NCBI GenBank assembly: GCA_003402285.1
Contig: QFXG01000028.1
Span: 329,803-393,802 of the forward strand
DNA length: 64,000 nucleotides
Source of the DNA: Candidatus Nitrotoga sp. SPKER
GTDB taxonomy: Bacteria > Pseudomonadota > Gammaproteobacteria > Burkholderiales > Gallionellaceae
Reading direction: 5' to 3'
Part shown: positions 21,491-33,629 of the stretch, one piece after another
How the letters are laid out: every line of letters begins with the position of its first letter
Position numbering within the stretch: position 1 is the first letter of the stretch
The notes under the pieces: generated by a model
Seen by the model: only the letters and a program-made list of their open reading frames with translations
What the model was told of the DNA's origin: nothing
The model's database searches: none
Made by a program: the position numbers and the translations under genes

Positions 21491-22360
21491 ATGGCTGGCA
21501 GCAAAGAAATACGAACTAAAATCAAGAGCGTTGAAAATACGCGCAAGATCACGCGCGCGATGGAGATGGTGGCGGCTTCCAAGATGCGTAAGGCACAAGA
21601 GCGTATGCGCGCTGCGCGCCCTTACGCAGAAAAAATACGTCAGGTTGCAGCACATTTGTCGCGTGCTAATCCGGAATATAAGCATCCATTTTTGATCAAA
21701 CGCGATGTCATCAAGAATGTCGCTGTAATTATTGTTACTTCGGACAAAGGATTGTGCGGCGGTCTTAATACTAACGTCCTGCGCCTGGTGGTAGCGCGGA
21801 TGAAGGAATTTGAAGACGACAGTAAAGGCGTCAGCGTATGTGCTATCGGTAATAAAGGATTTAGCTTTATGTCCCGTATCGGTGCAAAAGTTAAATCGCA
21901 TATGATCGGATTAGGGGACATTCCGCACATCGAAAAACTGATTGGAGCGGTCAAGGTAATGCTGGATGCTTACAATGCTGGCGAGATTGATGCAGTTTAT
22001 ATTAGCTATAACGGTTTCATTAACACCATGAAGCAAGAGCCCAGAATGGAACAGTTACTGCCGCTCTCAAGTGAAAATCTGGAACCTGCTGATGGCCATA
22101 CCTGGGATTACATTTATGAACCTGATGCCAAGGTCGTAGTGGATGAATTGCTAGTACGCTATATTGAATCATTAGTTTATAACGCAGTGACCGAAAATCA
22201 GGCATCCGAACAAAGTGCACGCATGGTGGCGATGAAAGCTGCATCCGATAATGCGAAGGAAGTAATCGGCGAACTTAAGTTGATTTACAATAAAGCACGT
22301 CAAGCAGCGATTACCAAGGAAATTTCAGAAATTGTCGGTGGCGCAGCAGCAGTAAATTAA
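21491..22360 (+). CDS. atpG: F0F1 ATP synthase subunit gamma
   Basis: Rotor shaft of F1, 289 aa, with the N-terminal helix [20 protein letters not shown] and the C-terminal helix ending in [16 protein letters not shown], which together form the coiled coil inside the head. GLCGGLN is the conserved central motif. It is followed by an unusually long 203-base spacer before atpD. Confidence 0.98.
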   Translation: MAGSKEIRTKIKSVENTRKITRAMEMVAASKMRKAQERMRAARPYAEKIRQVAAHLSRANPEYKHPFLIKRDVIKNVAVIIVTSDKGLCGGLNTNVLRLVVARMKEFEDDSKGVSVCAIGNKGFSFMSRIGAKVKSHMIGLGDIPHIEKLIGAVKVMLDAYNAGEIDAVYISYNGFINTMKQEPRMEQLLPLSSENLEPADGHTWDYIYEPDAKVVVDELLVRYIESLVYNAVTENQASEQSARMVAMKAASDNAKEVIGELKLIYNKARQAAITKEISEIVGGAAAVN

Positions 22361-23985
<1,625 letters not shown>

Positions 23986-24032
23986 GATTTAACGCTGTAA
24001 TTGGACAAAGTGTTGTAGTAATAAGGAAAATT

Positions 24033-24461
24033 ATGGCAATGACTGTTCATGTTGATGTGGTAAGCGCAGAAGAATCAATTTTCTCTGGCCTTGTAGAAAT
24101 GGTTGTCGTTCCCGGTGAAATGGGCGAATTAGGGATCTATCCGCGTCATGCACCACTACTAACGCGCATTAAACCAGGTTCGGTACGCCTCAAACTACCG
24201 GATCAAAGCGAACTTATGCTGATTTACGTTTCTGGTGGAATGCTCGAAGTCCAACCCAGCGTGGTTACGATTTTAGCGGATACCGCCATTCGCGGTGCAG
24301 ATTTGGATGAAGCGCGCTCGCTCGAAGCTAAGCATGCAGCAGAAGAAGCCATGAAAAACCGTGCTTCTGATATTGACTACGCTAAAGCACAAGCTGAACT
24401 ATCTGAAGCGCTTGCCCAGTTGCAAGCCATTCAGAAAATGCGCAAGCAACAACCCCACTAA
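24033..24461 (+). CDS. atpC: F0F1 ATP synthase subunit epsilon
   Basis: Epsilon subunit of 142 aa: an N-terminal beta-sandwich ([29 protein letters not shown]) and a C-terminal two-helix domain that can inhibit ATP hydrolysis. It is the last gene of the atp operon and is followed by a strong terminator. Confidence 0.97.
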   Translation: MAMTVHVDVVSAEESIFSGLVEMVVVPGEMGELGIYPRHAPLLTRIKPGSVRLKLPDQSELMLIYVSGGMLEVQPSVVTILADTAIRGADLDEARSLEAKHAAEEAMKNRASDIDYAKAQAELSEALAQLQAIQKMRKQQPH

Positions 24462-24489
24462 ATCTGCTGGGTTAATATGATTCGCAAAT

Positions 24490-24516
24490 GAAAGCGGCTT
24501 AGGCCGCTTTTTTTGT
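24490..24516 (+). terminator. Rho-independent terminator after atpC
   Basis: AAAGCGGC TTAG GCCGCTTT followed by TTTTGTTT, about 30 bases after the atpC stop. It separates the atp operon from glmU. Confidence 0.93.
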
Positions 24517-24553
24517 TTATACTTCTTTATCAAATTTTTTGATCGCATACATC

Positions 24554-25915
24554 ATGACTACACTCAACATCGTCATTCTTGCTGCTGGCAAAGGACAGCG
24601 CATGCACTCAGATAAACCAAAAGTGCTGCATTCCTTAGCTGGTCGTCCATTATTGCAACATGTACTCGATACCGCTGTTCAATTTGCTTCCGGGATAACC
24701 TGCGTGGTGTATGGCCATGGAGGCGAAGCAGTGCCACAGGCGATGGCTAAATATAAAGCTGATTTTGTTTTGCAGGAACCGCAACTCGGCACTGGCCATG
24801 CAGTACAACAGGCACTTCCCCACTTGAATGATAATAGCTTGACGCTGGTACTGTATGGCGATGTGCCGCTTATTCAACCTAGGACACTGGAAAAAATGTT
24901 GGGTACGCAGCAAGCACTCACCCTACTCACTATTCACCTTGACAACCCCAGCGGTTACGGACGTATCGTGCGCGATAACGCAGGCAACGTAAGCTGCATC
25001 GTGGAAGAAAAAGATGCCACAACAGAGCAGCGCACCATCCGCGAAGTAAATACCGGCATCATTGCCGTTCCCACTCATCTCCTGCGTACCTGGTTATCCA
25101 AATTACGCAATGACAATGTACAAGGTGAATATTATCTGACCGACATCGTCGCCATGGCCGTGGCACAAGGCATTGCAATACATACGGTACAACCTGCCCA
25201 TGGATGGGAAGTGGTCGGAGTCAACAGCAAAGCACAGCTGGCCGAACTGGAACGTACTTGGCAAAATGAACAAGCGCACCAACTATTGGTACACGGTGTT
25301 ACCTTGGCTGATCCTGCGCGCCTTGATGTGCGCGGCAAATTGGTATGCGGACGTGATGTTGAAATTGATGTTGGCTGCATCTTCGAAGGCGATGTCTATC
25401 TGGGCGACGGCGTTCGCGTAGGTGCTTACAGCGTAATAAAAAATACTCATATTGGCGCCCACACCCACATCGAACCCTATAGCCATATTGATCAAGTGAA
25501 TATCGGCGAGAACTGCCGTATTGGCCCTTATGCCCGCCTGCGCCCCGGTAGCAAATTACATAACGAAGTGCACATTGGAAACTTTGTCGAAGTGAAAAAC
25601 AGTGAAATTTTCACGAGTAGCAAAGCTAACCACTTAAGCTATATTGGTGACAGCAACGTCGGTAGCCGCGTTAATATAGGCGCAGGCACGATCACCTGCA
25701 ATTATGATGGCGCAAATAAACATCGCACGATCATCGAAGATGATGTTTTCATCGGCTCAAATACGCAGTTAGTAGCACCGGTAAAAATCGGACGTGGTGC
25801 CACTATAGGCGCAGGTTCCACTATTACGCGCGACGCGCCAGAAGGTGAATTAACTCTCTCACGTGTCAAACAAATTACCTTGCCGGGCTGGCAAAGGCCG
25901 AACAAGAAGAAATAA
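24554..25915 (+). CDS. glmU: Bifunctional UDP-N-acetylglucosamine pyrophosphorylase / glucosamine-1-phosphate N-acetyltransferase
   Basis: Makes UDP-GlcNAc for peptidoglycan and LPS, 453 aa. The N-terminal nucleotidyltransferase has [19 protein letters not shown] and LYGDVPLI. The C-terminal half is a left-handed beta-helix of hexapeptide repeats with [11 protein letters not shown] and the acetyltransferase segment [15 protein letters not shown]. The ATG at 24554 is chosen over a TTG at 24539. The usual neighbour glmS does not follow; instead a decayed region begins. UDP-GlcNAc is also the donor of canonical GT41 enzymes like those encoded at 45-54 kb. Confidence 0.98.
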   Translation: MTTLNIVILAAGKGQRMHSDKPKVLHSLAGRPLLQHVLDTAVQFASGITCVVYGHGGEAVPQAMAKYKADFVLQEPQLGTGHAVQQALPHLNDNSLTLVLYGDVPLIQPRTLEKMLGTQQALTLLTIHLDNPSGYGRIVRDNAGNVSCIVEEKDATTEQRTIREVNTGIIAVPTHLLRTWLSKLRNDNVQGEYYLTDIVAMAVAQGIAIHTVQPAHGWEVVGVNSKAQLAELERTWQNEQAHQLLVHGVTLADPARLDVRGKLVCGRDVEIDVGCIFEGDVYLGDGVRVGAYSVIKNTHIGAHTHIEPYSHIDQVNIGENCRIGPYARLRPGSKLHNEVHIGNFVEVKNSEIFTSSKANHLSYIGDSNVGSRVNIGAGTITCNYDGANKHRTIIEDDVFIGSNTQLVAPVKIGRGATIGAGSTITRDAPEGELTLSRVKQITLPGWQRPNKKK

Positions 25916-26398
25916 TTTACTTTAATTTGAGTGTGCTTTATCAAGGAAACAAGGCACCCGCACCATTCGCCGGCTGTTGAGAACAATCGCTCGTCTGGGC
26001 ATCAAGCCGGTTTTTTGCGACTGTTACTCGTGGCGATATTGACGAGTATTCGCGTCAAATCTCTGCCAGGTCTGCTGCTAATCCATCATGTGTGGCTTGG
26101 TTATAAATAAAGTCGTACTCTATAAGTTAAACTCGTCTTAGCTAAAAAATAAGGAATTTGCTTATTCTAATTTATCAGTTGGGAATATATAGTTGCTTGC
26201 AGTTGTAGTTAGTCTGATTTAGTTATGTGTGGAAGCAAAATTCCAATTTTATTCGTAAAGTCCTGTAGAACTTAGTAAGGCAGCCACCGCTTTGGCTGGT
26301 AAATTGAGGTTTCTTAAGACATTAACTAAACAAAGGTGTCAGATTGCCCGTAATTTACCATCTGGTAGCTCTCTAGTATCTTTAATGAAAGTAGGGTC
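25916..26398. other. Gene-free stretch after glmU
   Basis: About 480 bases with no supportable gene. Short fragments translate plausibly, for example GTRTIRRLLRTIARLG around 25950-26000 and TVTRGDIDEYSRQI around 26020-26065, in different frames and ending in stops. This suggests decayed coding sequence that I could not identify. A small inverted repeat (CAGCCA/TGGCTG, 26281-26298) has no T-tract. Confidence 0.4.
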
Positions 26399-26491
26399 AT
26401 GATAATACTACGATTAAACACTCGCATTGCCGCGTTGATTCTTCTGTTGATTACCACATCCGGCAAGACGGAGGACAAGCCATGCATGTAA
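26399..26491 (+). CDS. Possible 30-aa leader peptide or gene fragment
   Basis: A short frame from ATG 26399 encodes a basic, strongly hydrophobic peptide (MIILRLNTRIAALILLLITT). It overlaps the start of the following pseudogene by ten bases. It resembles a signal peptide or the start of a lost small membrane protein. It has no strong ribosome-binding site, so it may be chance or debris. Confidence 0.2.
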   Translation: MIILRLNTRIAALILLLITTSGKTEDKPCM

Positions 26492-29123
26492 CTTCAAAGA
26501 GAATGTCGGCTTTGGTATATTGGTTCGGCGCACTGGTACTCGTAACGTCCTGCAACGTCCAAGCATTTGGCTTGAAAACCCATCTCTGGATTGGCCACCA
26601 ATTACTATAGGAAATCCATACTTTGTGTCGAGTAGATATAATAGGTGTTCCAATCGGCATCGACCCTCAAGTATGCCAGAGCCTGCAATCCCACCCGGAT
26701 GCTTTTTTAAGCGGAGTTCTGGGTCCCGATGCGTATCCCGACGTCATTACGGGTCAGGTTACTGCCCACCCGGGCATTAAGGGGGACTGGCAGACAAGCG
26801 ATTGACTGGTGCACATGTACTCACAAACAAACTCCGGCCCGGACTTGGCGTTTGCCGCGGGATAGTGCACGCGGCTAGTGATGTATTTGCCCACACTTAC
26901 GTCAACTCCTATGCGGGGGACATTTTTATACTTGAGGGCGAGCGTAGAGTAGAGCTTCGGCACTTTTTGCTTGAAAAGTACATCGACTCTAAACTGCCAA
27001 ACTACAGCTACTCCCCCGACATCCTACACCCCCAGCCGAGTATCTGCGGGACAAACTGATCCATAATTCCGATGCCTCGCGCGTCGCTAAAGCCTCGGGC
27101 ATTGCACTACACGTAACGGCGATGCACGATGTGTACCACAACGTCAGTGATGTAGCCCGGAACTGGACCGCATTGAGGACGATGCAGCGCGCCTTCTTGC
27201 GGGACTGATCGTGGATATCGCTGAGTTCAATACGAAACTCGCCACTGGCGAAACGCAGTTGAAGATTGCGCGGGAGACACTAAGTGCCAACGAGCTACGG
27301 CTCCAGATCGAGCAGGCTCTATTCGACACGGCCAACAAAGCGTTCCAAGATGTAGCCGCGTTGCTGCAAAACAACCTCGATCTGATCCAATAACCTTGGT
27401 CAGCAAGCCAGGGTCGCCAAGGCTACTGCAGAGCAGGCGCAAAAGACTGGTAAAGACGCAGTTGAGCAGGCTGCCTCTCTCCAAAATCAGATCTTGGATC
27501 TGGAAAACAGGCTTGCCAATACTCCCGCCTATCTTACTAAGGAAATATGCAGGGACTCTGTCGTCGGCAACGTCTGTAGTGTGTTTTGCTTTCTTTGTGG
27601 CAGCGTCTGCAAGGACGTAGTGAAGCGGATATGCAATATGGTTCAGGAGGTAAATGCACTTTGGGCTCAATTGACTGATCAGCTTACCAATGCCCGCAAA
27701 GAACTTACGAACGTACAGTCACGAGCAGTTCAAGCGGCCATTGACGTCTCTACGAATCTTGCAATTGAGGCCGCGAAGCTGCAGGAAAAAGCTTCAGCTG
27801 AGGCGCTTACCGCGGGTTTGGATGCAGCAAAGATGGCAGCGTAGGCCACATACGACATTCATAAGGCCAGATTGGACATCGAATTAAAGGCGACACAGGA
27901 GGTTCGAAACGCTGTAGATATCTTACTGGCAGAGATCGAGCGATTGCGCAAGCAGCTTATTGACTGGGATTCGATCAAGCAAACACTCCAAGACTTGATC
28001 GCGCGTTCAGACATCCTATCGGGTGTGGCCAAGAATTGGAGGCACGGTACAGAAATCGCTGGCATGGAATTTATCCGCGCCTCTGACCGCATTAGCAAGG
28101 GGATGCTGGAAAGCAACTTGAATTTCGCCTCCACCTACCTCGACTGGTGGAAATGTACTGGGCAGGCATATGTCGCAATTCCAGTCCAATACGGGCAGGC
28201 GGTTTGCACAATTGAAAACTTCATGAAAAACTTGATGAGGAAGCTGCCAAGATCGTTTATCGGATTCTGCCTCCTCCCTTTAACAAAGTCTATGCTGAAT
28301 ACCTGAACATGCGCAACCTGATCAATCAGGAGCTGAAAAATAAGGTCAACGATGCTGGCATCTATTTAGCTAAGCTCGTTTCGCCAGACCCTACAACAGG
28401 TCAGTTCATTGAGTTGTTAGCGCATCCGGGGAATGCTTCACAAGGCATGATGAATGATGCATTCGCGACAGCCGCCGATTCTGGCAAGCCGCTACTTGTC
28501 TTCGACCGTGTTTCTGACCTCATCGATAATGACATTGGACTACGCAACGATAAACTGACCCCGATAAATTTTCCCCTCTGAAGAACGCTTTGGTACTGTC
28601 CAAACTATCACTGATGGACATGCGCGGCGTTAAGGCTTTGGCGTGGGTTCTTGGAGCTGATTCAGACGCGATCAAAACGCCCGCGGCACCAGGTCGGACG
28701 TCGCTGTTGTTCAACATGGTCTGCTCTATCGACGGCAATCACCAGTGGCAGCCGTTTGGATTACCGTATCCTAGCGCTATAGGCTCCGAGCCGCGGCCGA
28801 AGAATGCGCTTGAGCGCAATTACGGTTACGGTCCCAATCAAGAACGCCCAGGCTTCCAATTGTTTGTCGATAACCAGCTTCGCCAGTCTATGTTCCTCCG
28901 AATCTTTCAGGGCCCGCTCAGCGTCAGTTTAGCCACGCACTTGGCAGGCTACCCATACCCTGAATGCTTGCGTCATCCATTCGCCGTGGCTTTCAAGTCA
29001 GATGGAACAGACGCTGATCGTGACGATATTTGCACCATGAACCCGGCCGAACCCCCGGGTCGCGCACGTGGCGAGTGGTGGCGCAGGTTCCTGAACTGGT
29101 TCTATCTGAATCCGCGGCAGTAG
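26482..29123 (+). pseudogene. Large decayed gene, probably zinc-dependent phospholipase C-like secreted protein
   Basis: A good ribosome-binding site (GGAGG) precedes ATG 26482, which starts a signal peptide followed by AFGLKTHLWIGHQLL. The frame is then broken by a TAG near 26609 and a TGA near 26804, by a frameshift near 26865, and by further shifts or stops near 27030, 27190, 27392, 27842, 28230 and 28570. Joining frames recovers a continuous protein of roughly 870 aa: GVLGPDAYPDVITGQVTAHPG, then HAASDVFAHTYVNSYAGDIF (Asp/His-rich, as in zinc-dependent phospholipase C proteins), a long Ala/Glu/Gln-rich coiled coil, and a C-terminal globular region ending at 29123. The family name rests on the His/Asp pattern at the N-terminus and is provisional. 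The number of lesions argues for old inactivation rather than sequencing error. Confidence 0.65.
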
Positions 29124-29144
29124 TCCGACCCCTTTGGAGATATC

Positions 29145-29609
29145 ATGAGATGCCATTGCTTTGTTTTTTTCACCGCTATTGCCATGCTGCTGATGGGTGC
29201 TACGTACGCTCAAGTACCTGCTAGCTCTGATTCGATACTGTTAAGTAGGCCCAATGCAACTTCTGGTGCCGCGGCTCGAATGAAGCTTCAGGGGCCACTG
29301 GACGAGCAGCTTGAGGTGGAACTCACCTACCCCATCCCTATAACGCAAGCGCCGGTAGGCTGTGTTATGACGCTAATCGAGCGTTACTGCCGGGCCGACA
29401 ATGAGCTTGTCACTAGCTTCCTCGTACTTCATCAACGCACGGTCGGCCGCAGCTCAATCGAGAAAATCACGATTGACAACGGCTGTTTAGTAGCAGAGGT
29501 GAAGCTCGGGGTCGGAGAGGACCGTACAGGCAACGCTCAGTGCGTCGGAGGTGAACCGTCCGTTCGCCTGCGGTTGCTGATATCAGCGCATCCGACACCA
29601 AAATTGTAG
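29145..29609 (+). CDS. Hypothetical secreted protein
   Basis: An intact 154-aa frame with a Sec-type signal peptide (cleavage after about residue 23, TYAQ). The mature part is mostly beta-prone, with four cysteines spread over it. I do not recognise the family. A GGAGA ribosome-binding sequence sits six bases before the ATG, and it starts 22 bases after the end of the decayed gene, so the two were probably cotranscribed and functionally linked. The survival of this frame next to a heavily mutated partner is notable, but it may also be decaying. Confidence 0.5.
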   Translation: MRCHCFVFFTAIAMLLMGATYAQVPASSDSILLSRPNATSGAAARMKLQGPLDEQLEVELTYPIPITQAPVGCVMTLIERYCRADNELVTSFLVLHQRTVGRSSIEKITIDNGCLVAEVKLGVGEDRTGNAQCVGGEPSVRLRLLISAHPTPKL

Positions 29610-29948
29610 GCAATCCTCAGAAGTACGTGAGCTGAAGCCTAAGCGCAGGCTCCCACCAATATTCATTTTGGATTTTGACACGCAACAAATAGTGTCACCC
29701 ATTGATTTTTTGCTGCCCCAGCATATGTTCGTTTGCAGCATGAGTCTCAAGGAAAACTATTGGGACAGGCGGTGGCTGAATAATTTTTTCAGAATCTCAT
29801 AATGGAACGTGCATGGCAACGTGAATACGCCAATCATGCCGAAGCTAAAATCAACATTACTGCGTACTGAGCGACCCACAAAACTTTCTGAGCAAAACTG
29901 AGCTCATGGTTAATCTGGATGGATTAATCACACTTACAAGCTTAATTT
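29610..29948. other. Gene-free stretch before mnmE
   Basis: About 340 bases at the convergent junction with mnmE. No gene or RNA was recognised, and there is no strong terminator. Short plausible peptide fragments around 29720-29860 change frame and contain stops, suggesting decayed sequence. Confidence 0.4.
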
Positions 29949-31298
29949 TTATTTTCCGATACAAAATCGGCTGAATATTTCACCGAGCAGATCATCCGCA
30001 CTAAATTCTCCTGTAATCGAATTGAGTTCTTCGTGAGCAAGTCGAAGCTCTTCTGCGCAAAGTTCTGATCGTTTGATTTCCCCTGCGGCTCGCTGCAAAT
30101 GGTCACGTGCGTTCGATAACGCATGGATATGGCGTTCACGCGCCATAAATATGCCTGCCTCTTGATGCCAACCAAGCAGTGACAACAACTTATTACGCAG
30201 GAACTCAAGCCCTTCGCCTGTTTTAGCAGATAGATAAATGTGACATTCATCATTTTGCTCGATTACATATGCATGCTGAGCAAGCAAGTCAACTTTATTG
30301 AAGACATATAATCGCGGAATTTCAAGCGGTAATTCGTCTAAAATTTTCTGATCATCGTCCGTCATGCCATAGCTGGCGTCTAACAAAACCAAGATAGCAT
30401 CGGCTTTTTTTAGCGCTTCGTATGTACGCGCAATGCCCATCTGTTCCACTGCATCCTTGGCCTCGCGTAAGCCCGCCGTATCTATAATATGCAACGGCAC
30501 ACCCTCGATCTGAATAGATCGGCTAATAAGATCACGCGTAGTACCTGGGAATTCACTCACTAGCGCGACATCCTCTCCACTCAATCGGTTGAGTAGGCTC
30601 GACTTGCCAACATTAGGCTGACCGACTAGCACAATATGCGCGCCTTCTCGAAGCAGGCTCCCCTGTTGGGCCAAACTCAAAATCTTTTCTAATTCTAAAT
30701 GCAATACGACTAACCGTGTATCACGTTGCGTGACATTTAGAGCATCAATCTCTTCTTCCGGAAAATCCAACATGGCTTCGATCAACATGCGTAACGTAAC
30801 TACCCCGCCCACTAAATGATGAATCGTCCGGGAAAATTCGCCTTGTAACGACCGCATGGCACTGCGCGCAGCCTGGCTAGTGGTCGCAGCTATCAGATCG
30901 GCTACGCTTTCTGCTTGTGCCAAATCAAGTTTTTCATTTAGAAATGCACGTTGTGTAAATTCGCCCGGCTGGGCAAGACGGGCTCCCATTTCAAGACAGC
31001 GCTGTAGCACCAATTGCAGGATGGCTGTGCCACCATGCCCTTGCAATTCTAAAACATCTTCGCCGGTGTAAGAGTGGGGGGCGGGAAAGAACAGAGCGAT
31101 ACCCTGATCCATAACCTGCCCTTGTGCATCCAGAAATGAAGCATACGTCGCGCACCGCGGCACGGGTATTTTCCCTAAAAGAGTTTGTGTCAATACGCAA
31201 AGGTCATGCCCGGACAACCTAACCACGCCAATACCGCCTTGTCCATGAGGGGTAGCGATTGCAGCAATAACATCAGGTTTTAACAACGCCTTTGACAT
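29949..31298 (-). CDS. mnmE: tRNA uridine-5-carboxymethylaminomethyl GTPase MnmE (TrmE)
   Basis: GTPase partner of MnmG in wobble-uridine modification, 449 aa. The N-terminal formyl-THF-binding domain includes AAIATPHGQGGIGVVRLSG. The G domain shows GQPNVGKSSLLNRL (G1), DTAGLREAKD (G3) and NKVD (G4). The C-terminus ends in CIGK with the essential Cys. The ATG at 31298 follows a GGAGG ribosome-binding sequence located inside the last codons of yidC, so the two genes overlap by 26 bases. An in-frame GTG at 31313 is less likely. Confidence 0.97.
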   Translation of the reverse strand: MSKALLKPDVIAAIATPHGQGGIGVVRLSGHDLCVLTQTLLGKIPVPRCATYASFLDAQGQVMDQGIALFFPAPHSYTGEDVLELQGHGGTAILQLVLQRCLEMGARLAQPGEFTQRAFLNEKLDLAQAESVADLIAATTSQAARSAMRSLQGEFSRTIHHLVGGVVTLRMLIEAMLDFPEEEIDALNVTQRDTRLVVLHLELEKILSLAQQGSLLREGAHIVLVGQPNVGKSSLLNRLSGEDVALVSEFPGTTRDLISRSIQIEGVPLHIIDTAGLREAKDAVEQMGIARTYEALKKADAILVLLDASYGMTDDDQKILDELPLEIPRLYVFNKVDLLAQHAYVIEQNDECHIYLSAKTGEGLEFLRNKLLSLLGWHQEAGIFMARERHIHALSNARDHLQRAAGEIKRSELCAEELRLAHEELNSITGEFSADDLLGEIFSRFCIGK

Positions 31299-32925
31299 TA
31301 GCCTCCAGTCCACGGGTGATGTACCACTGTTGAACGATGGAAAGTATATTGTTTACTATGGAATACAGCACCAGCCCGGCCGGAAAGAAGAAAAAGACCA
31401 CACTAAATACAATAGGCAACATTTTCATAAGCTTCGCTTGCAACGGATCGGGTGGAACAGGGTTTAACTTACTTTGGACTATCATGGAGGCGCCCATGAT
31501 TAACGGTAAAACATAATAGGGATCAGGCACTGACAAATCAGTAATCCAGCCGAAAAATGGAGCATAACGTAATTCAACACTTGCAAGAATAGCCCAATAC
31601 AGTGCAATAAATACTGGTATCTGAACCAGCATCGGCAAACATCCTCCCAACGGATTAATTTTTTCCGTCTTATACAATTCCATCATCGCTTTATGCAGAC
31701 GCTCGCGGTCATCGCCATATTGCTGTTTAATTTTCTCCAACTTGGGAGCCACTACACGCATTTTCCCCATGGAACGATAACTGGCCGCAGACAACGGAAA
31801 AAATAATAATTTAATAAAAACAGTCAACAAGATAATGGCTATACCCCAGTTGGATACCCAGCCGTACAGGTAGGAAAGCAGCCAGAACAATGGAGTAGAA
31901 ATAATGGTTAGCCAACCATAATCTACTGTTAACCCCAGCCCGGGGGCGACTTCATCCAGAGAGGTTTGAGCGGGTCCAGCATAAAGTGGCACACTAATTT
32001 TCGCACTCTGGCCTGGTGCAATGGTTGCTATGGGTAAAATTACCCCTACCGAATAAAGCTCATTTTCTAAGTGTCTGGTATAGAACTCTCGCTGTATCTT
32101 ATCCTTCGGCAACCATGCCGCTACAAAATAATGTTGCAACATCCCTACCCAACCATTGTCAGCACTTTGAGAATGCTTGGCTTTGCCATTTTCAATATCG
32201 GGAAAACCCACTTTCTGAAACTTGTCCTTTTCTGTATAAATTGCAGTACCTGTGTAAGTGGGCAAAAACATTGATGCACCTTCAGGTGTAGATTTGTCGC
32301 GCACTAACTGAAAATAAGTAGATGGAGAAAGTGGATTGGTTCCAATATTTTCAATTTCGTAGCCTACATCTATCAGGTAGCCATCTCGATGAAACACATA
32401 AACTTTAGTTACCTTTGCACCCACAACGTTGGTTGCAAGTAATCGCACTTCAATTGTATTTTTACCTTCTGTTAATAGATATTCGTTAGCCGGGGCTGTG
32501 AATGTCGTATTGTGCGTGGGTAATCCCGTGCCAAGTAAACCAGTTTGGGCGATATAAGTGTGCGCCCCTTTATCCTGCAATAAAACGAATGGTTTGTTCT
32601 TGTTTTTGCTATCTCGCTGCTGTAAAAATTCCAAGCGACGCAAATCTCCCCCTACAGTATTAATTTCTGCAGTTAGATAATCTGTTTTTACAGTAATTTT
32701 TTGTCCAGTTTGATTTTTTTCTTGAGCAGCAACTGCAATAGTCTCTGGATTAGCCGTAGCTGCTATAGCGGGGGCGTTATCTTTTGGCACAGCAATTTTT
32801 GGAACAACAGCGGACACTGTTTGTACTATTGGTTGTTGAGTGCGTTGCCAACTACCCCACAACAAGATAATTGATATTGAGAAAGCCAAAAAAAAGAACA
32901 GCCTAAACAGCTTGTGAAAATCCAT
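31273..32925 (-). CDS. yidC: Membrane protein insertase YidC
   Basis: Inner-membrane insertase of 550 aa that integrates membrane proteins such as subunit c of ATP synthase. It has an N-terminal membrane anchor, a large periplasmic beta-domain (residues about 80-330), then five helices, including MGKMRVVAPKLEKIKQQYGDD and GGCLPMLVQIPVFIALYWAI, the conserved cytoplasmic loop and groove helices. It is the fourth gene of rpmH-rnpA-yidD-yidC-mnmE. Confidence 0.97.
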   Translation of the reverse strand: MDFHKLFRLFFFLAFSISIILLWGSWQRTQQPIVQTVSAVVPKIAVPKDNAPAIAATANPETIAVAAQEKNQTGQKITVKTDYLTAEINTVGGDLRRLEFLQQRDSKNKNKPFVLLQDKGAHTYIAQTGLLGTGLPTHNTTFTAPANEYLLTEGKNTIEVRLLATNVVGAKVTKVYVFHRDGYLIDVGYEIENIGTNPLSPSTYFQLVRDKSTPEGASMFLPTYTGTAIYTEKDKFQKVGFPDIENGKAKHSQSADNGWVGMLQHYFVAAWLPKDKIQREFYTRHLENELYSVGVILPIATIAPGQSAKISVPLYAGPAQTSLDEVAPGLGLTVDYGWLTIISTPLFWLLSYLYGWVSNWGIAIILLTVFIKLLFFPLSAASYRSMGKMRVVAPKLEKIKQQYGDDRERLHKAMMELYKTEKINPLGGCLPMLVQIPVFIALYWAILASVELRYAPFFGWITDLSVPDPYYVLPLIMGASMIVQSKLNPVPPDPLQAKLMKMLPIVFSVVFFFFPAGLVLYSIVNNILSIVQQWYITRGLEANVKGVVKT

Positions 32926-32945
32926 ATGGTTTCGCCTATGTAAAT

Positions 32946-33155
32946 CTATGGAGCGGGATCATAACCACCTGGATTCCAGGGGTTGCAACGAATCACTCGC
33001 TTTATGCTTAACCAAGTACCGCACCAAACACCATGTTTAGAGATAGCATCACGAGCATATTGAGAACAACTTGGAGTAAAACGACAGGTCGGTGGCATCA
33101 ACGGACTCAATAAATATTGATATAAATCAATCAACTTAATTAAGAGTTGTCGCAT
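32946..33155 (-). CDS. yidD: Membrane protein insertion efficiency factor YidD
   Basis: A small (69 aa) membrane-associated protein that assists YidC-dependent insertion. Family signature: LYQYLLSPLMPPTCRFTPSCSQYA followed by RVIRCNPWNPGGYDPAP, with the conserved cysteines. The ATG at 33155 overlaps the rnpA stop as TGATG; a GTG one codon upstream is an alternative. Confidence 0.95.
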   Translation of the reverse strand: MRQLLIKLIDLYQYLLSPLMPPTCRFTPSCSQYARDAISKHGVWCGTWLSIKRVIRCNPWNPGGYDPAP

Positions 33156-33514
33156 CACATACGGACAGATTGAAATAACTGTAATAACGCTAACCGTCCT
33201 TCAGCCGAAGTTTCAGAATTAAATTGTCGCTTGGCTCGTACCACTACATCAACCGAATGTGCGACTGAGAAACTAAGCCTAAATATATTTCGAATCATGC
33301 GCTTTGCAAAATTTCTAGATACTGCCTTGGGCATGTTTCTTTTGCTGGCTATTACCCCAAGACGAGAATAACCATTCTCATTCTTTCGTATATAAACGGT
33401 AAACCATTTATTAGTCAAATAATCGGCGCGAAGCGCCAACTCAAATTCTATCGGTTGCTTTATTCGGCGGTATGAAGGTAAAGTTTGTTTGGCATCAAAC
33501 TGCAAGGCGTGCAC
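33155..33514 (-). CDS. rnpA: Ribonuclease P protein component
   Basis: Protein subunit of RNase P (119 aa), basic, binding the catalytic RNA for tRNA 5' maturation. The motif [16 protein letters not shown] corresponds to the conserved RNR-type helix. The conserved N-terminus requires a start inside rpmH: the GTG at 33514, preceded by TAAGGG, overlaps the end of rpmH by 20 bases in another frame. A TTG at 33505 would still overlap. Confidence 0.94.
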   Translation of the reverse strand: MHALQFDAKQTLPSYRRIKQPIEFELALRADYLTNKWFTVYIRKNENGYSRLGVIASKRNMPKAVSRNFAKRMIRNIFRLSFSVAHSVDVVVRAKRQFNSETSAEGRLALLQLFQSVRM

Positions 33515-33629
33515 GACCCTTAGCTCTTCGAGCTGCTATGACGGCTCTTCCTCCCTTAGTTTTCATGCGAACCAGAAATCCATGAGTCCGTTTCCTTTTA
33601 GTAACGGACGGTTGATATGTGCGTTTCAT
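33495..33629 (-). CDS. rpmH: 50S ribosomal protein L34
   Basis: L34 of 44 aa, a highly basic ribosomal protein. The minus-strand frame begins [19 protein letters not shown] and ends KGRARLAV before a TGA at 33495-33497. It is the first gene of the leftward cluster and is divergent from dnaA, as is standard at many bacterial origins. Confidence 0.98.
   Translation of the reverse strand: MKRTYQPSVTKRKRTHGFLVRMKTKGGRAVIAARRAKGRARLAV

Noticed and set aside
26281..26298. Inverted repeat CAGCCA/TGGCTG after glmU, considered as a terminator
   Set aside because: Loop and stem are possible, but no T-tract follows and it is over 350 bases from the glmU stop.
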